Part shown: piece by piece, positions 61,742 to 64,000 of the stretch
Position numbering within the stretch: position 1 is the first letter of the stretch
How the letters are laid out: every line of letters begins with the position of its first letter
Assembly (NCBI GenBank): GCA_039105265.1
Contig: JAPFFF010000003.1
Location: forward strand, 6,448,001 to 6,512,000
DNA length: 64,000 bases
Reading direction: 5' to 3'
Origin: Tritrichomonas musculus
Lineage: Eukaryota; Parabasalia; Tritrichomonadida; Tritrichomonadidae
Program-made: the position numbers and the translations under genes
The notes under the pieces: model-generated
The model's database searches: none
Told to the model about the DNA's origin: nothing
What the model saw: the letters and a program-made list of their open reading frames with translations, nothing else

Positions 61742-62296
61742 TTAATGATGATGGCGATGATGATGATGACGATGACGATGTTTTTTATGATCTGATTTTG
61801 ATTTCTTGGATTTAGTTTCGGAAGAAGAATGATGATGTCGATGGTGATGATGCTTCCTCCTTTTTGGCGAAGAGGAAGATGATGAACTAGAAGATGATGA
61901 ATAATCTGATTCTTCATCTTCGTGGTTGTCTTCTTCTTCTGCATTTTCTTCTTTCCTTTCTCTTTTTATAAATCTTGATTTTTCGGAGCGAGGTGTTTCA
62001 TCTCTATTGTCTTCTTCTCTTTCAATGTTTTGTTGCCTCTTTGTTTTATATTCTTCAACGTTAATAATTGTATTGTTAAAGCGAGTATCATCGAGTTCAT
62101 CTATTGCTCTGTGCGCTAATTCTGGCGTTTCAAATGTTACTAAAGCGAAACGACGTGAATTTCCAGATCCATCGCGTTTAAGATTTATTGCTTCAACACC
62201 GCCAATTTTTGATCGAAAGAATTCATATAAATCTTCTTCTGTCGTTTTTGTACCCAAACATCCCACAAAACAAACGCGAGAAGGCTTTCGAGACAT
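61742..62296 (-). CDS. RRM protein with SR/His-rich tail, probable splicing or mRNA factor
   Basis: 184 residues. One RNA-recognition motif (about 6-80) with RNP2 VCFVGCL and RNP1 RRFALVTF. A charged Glu/Arg linker follows, then an 11-Ser run, SPKRRKHHHH-type His/Arg/Lys clusters, and a terminal RHHHHRHHH. This layout is that of SR-like RNA-binding proteins. The usual aromatic at the RNP1 third position is present (F); RNP2 begins Val-Cys-Phe. The tandem GATGATG repeats in the DNA encode the His tail. It is divergent from TAF6 with 240 bp between starts. Confidence 0.85.
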   Translation of the reverse strand: MSRKPSRVCFVGCLGTKTTEEDLYEFFRSKIGGVEAINLKRDGSGNSRRFALVTFETPELAHRAIDELDDTRFNNTIINVEEYKTKRQQNIEREEDNRDETPRSEKSRFIKRERKEENAEEEDNHEDEESDYSSSSSSSSSSSPKRRKHHHHRHHHSSSETKSKKSKSDHKKHRHRHHHHRHHH

Positions 62297-62536
62297 TAAA
62301 TATTAAATTCAAAATGAAATCGTTAAAGGCCAAATAAAATCAACATTATTTCGTCAAAAAAAATTAATATGAATATTTATAAATAAGAAGCAAAAATATG
62401 GCTGTAAATTCTATTTTAGACATTTTTGAATCTAAAAAAAAAAGCGGTTTAGGTAATATTATTTACCAAAACGATTAGAGTTCTAACGATCAAAATTTAA
62501 CCATATATTGGCTTTTGATTTTATAATTTATATTCA
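62297..62536. promoter_or_regulatory. Divergent promoter between RRM gene and TAF6
   Basis: 240 bp separate the two start codons. Initiator-like TCATTTTGAA (RRM side, within 30 bp of its ATG) and TTCAATG (TAF6, overlapping the start) are present. No other feature seen. Confidence 0.45.
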
Positions 62537-63823
62537 ATGCAAAATGCTTCTGAATGTTCTCGAGTTGCAGTTCATGCAATTGCAGACCAGCTTGGAATTG
62601 ATATTCGAGATAATATTATTAATTTAGTAGCTCAAGATGCAGAATATAGAATTCAGGAGTATATAAAACGTGCTGTTATTTTGCACAAAAAAACACATAC
62701 TCCAAAATTAACTGTCCAGCATGTTAATATGGTTATTGAATCGTTTCGTGTTCCTCCACTTCTAGGCTATTCAAGTACTTTACCCTATAATACCACTACT
62801 ATTCCAATTGCGGAAGATAATGACGAACTATTAATTGTTGAAGATAAAAAAGTTGACCTCGTAGATGCAGCAAAGAAAATTACCAAACCAGCACCTAGAC
62901 CTGTTCCTTTTTATTTTCAATGGGCAATGGTGAATGGTATTTCAATTGATCGGAGAAATACGCCAGCAAATAGAAATCCTTTTCAATCTCCTGCTGATTT
63001 ATTATTTCATCATTCTTTTAGTGATTCAATTGAAACCCAACAATTAACTAATGAAGATGTAATAACGCCTGAGTTACAAAGTCATTTCAAGCATGCAATA
63101 GATATTTTTGAATCAAATGATAGAGAACAGTTAAACTCTATATTTAATGATCTTTCAAGATATTCAGGAATTCAGCCTCTATTGCCACTTTTTCTTCAAT
63201 TTTTTGCATATAAGTTAATGGTTAACTTAGATGATAATAGTATTCTTGAAAGAATATGTTTCTATTTATATGGTCTTATTGATAATCTATCTTTGCCAAT
63301 CCACTTTTTTGTTCATCCAATTCTTAGAATTATAATGACAATTATATTAAAGTTTGATTGTGGATCAGACTATGATATAGCATCAGATATAGAGCTAAGA
63401 AAGCATTGCTGCGAAATCATTGATATCTTATGTAGTAGGTGCGTTTCTGGTTTTCCTAACATAAAAACGGTTATTTCAAATGCAATGATGCAAACGTTAT
63501 TCAATCCAGAAACGACGCTCTGTGCTCATTATGGTGCACTTTTGGCAATTCAACAATTAGGTAAAGATGTAATTGTTAAAATAGCTCTGCATATACCATT
63601 TTATGTTAATTGCTTAAAGAGAGAATTGCTTATTCCCAAACTCAGTGAAGAAAAAAAGCTTCAAGTAGATTTGATGAATAAAGTTTTAGAACAATTGAAA
63701 TGTATTCTCGATTTAATCAAAGATTATGATATACAATCAACCTCAAAATGTCAAGCTACCATGGCCACAATTAATGAAATTTTTCAAATGATTAAAGATT
63801 ATGATCTTGTTAATACTCAATGA
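62537..63823 (+). CDS. TAF6: TFIID subunit TAF6
   Basis: 428 residues. An N-terminal histone fold (about 5-70: AVHAIADQLGIDIRDNIINL, then EYRIQEYIKRAVILHKKTHT) would pair with TAF9. It is followed by the TAF6-specific PVPFYFQWAMVNGI motif (cf. 'hWLaieG.qP'), then a HEAT-repeat domain (about 170-400: LLPLFLQFFAYKLMVN, LPIHFFVHPILRIIMTIIL). Length is typical of compact TAF6 proteins. As part of TFIID or SAGA-type complexes it supports RNA polymerase II initiation. It is noteworthy for a lineage with reduced general transcription machinery, but otherwise canonical. Confidence 0.9.
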   Translation: MQNASECSRVAVHAIADQLGIDIRDNIINLVAQDAEYRIQEYIKRAVILHKKTHTPKLTVQHVNMVIESFRVPPLLGYSSTLPYNTTTIPIAEDNDELLIVEDKKVDLVDAAKKITKPAPRPVPFYFQWAMVNGISIDRRNTPANRNPFQSPADLLFHHSFSDSIETQQLTNEDVITPELQSHFKHAIDIFESNDREQLNSIFNDLSRYSGIQPLLPLFLQFFAYKLMVNLDDNSILERICFYLYGLIDNLSLPIHFFVHPILRIIMTIILKFDCGSDYDIASDIELRKHCCEIIDILCSRCVSGFPNIKTVISNAMMQTLFNPETTLCAHYGALLAIQQLGKDVIVKIALHIPFYVNCLKRELLIPKLSEEKKLQVDLMNKVLEQLKCILDLIKDYDIQSTSKCQATMATINEIFQMIKDYDLVNTQ

Positions 63824-63923
63824 TTTAAATAATAAATAAATACTAAAGCATGTTTTAACGTATAAATGAACTGATTCTTTTTTTTTTTACTTATTTTGCA
63901 TTTGACCATAAAAAATGATCGAA

Positions 63924-64000
63924 GGAATATCGTTTTTTTCTACCCCACTTTTTCAATAACCAATAATACAAATTAATCAATTATTTAATAGTTACATATT
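63924..64000. mobile_element. Left terminus of an element related to 7252-7659, cut by window edge
   Basis: GGAATATCG followed by TTTTTTTCTACCCCACTTTT closely matches the terminus at 7252-7284 (one or two differences). The rest lies beyond the window. It begins about 100 bp after the TAF6 stop. Confidence 0.6.

Noticed and set aside
61926-62306. 126-codon Ser-rich plus frame
   Set aside because: Antisense shadow of the RRM gene.
1-64000. CRISPR array, rRNA or bacterial operon signals
   Set aside because: No regularly spaced identical repeats with unique spacers, no rRNA-like conserved blocks, no ribosome-binding sites or operon structure; the window is eukaryotic in style.

Overview
The window looks like a chromosomal segment of a parabasalid protist, most likely Tritrichomonas-like. 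The reasons are very AT-rich DNA, intronless genes, TCA initiator-like motifs a few bases upstream of most ATGs, and a load of mariner, Maverick-like and other DNA elements typical of trichomonad genomes. The species is inferred from style, not from a search. TAA, TAG and TGA all end reading frames here.

Layout. 1-4.9 kb holds broken mobile-element genes: a frameshifted transposase relic, then a Maverick/Polinton-like block (truncated Ulp1-type protease, coiled-coil protein, HNH-like protein, and a small ORF with one internal stop). 5-30.4 kb has no recognisable host gene. It is a stack of DNA transposons: a transposase gene at 8.8-10.9 kb, a mariner with one nonsense codon at 14.95-16.24 kb inserted in another inverted-repeat element, an integrase gene at 17.8-18.7 kb, and many non-autonomous elements whose terminal inverted repeats and target-site duplications (TSDs) can be read directly. 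30.5-44.5 kb is a host gene cluster: importin-beta-like karyopherin, calreticulin, a P4-ATPase-like protein lacking its catalytic residues, two uncharacterised proteins, and an ankyrin-repeat protein. 44.6-48.6 kb is again transposon-derived. 48.7-53.8 kb carries two coiled-coil/low-complexity proteins, a decayed gene and a small protein. 54-57 kb is element-rich. 57-58 kb has a small hydrophobic protein and a stand-alone chromo-shadow-like protein. 58.2-61.5 kb is two further transposon copies. 61.7-63.8 kb is a divergent pair, an RRM protein and TAF6. A partial element begins at the right edge.

Host genes are housekeeping functions (nuclear import, ER folding, membrane traffic, transcription, RNA processing) and show no operon-like logic. 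The two most notable results are the P4-ATPase-like pseudoenzyme, and the finding that much of the 'intergenic' DNA resolves into TIR elements: eight with exact 8-bp TSDs (five sharing AGAGGY termini), four with TTAA at both ends, and one with a 9-bp TSD.
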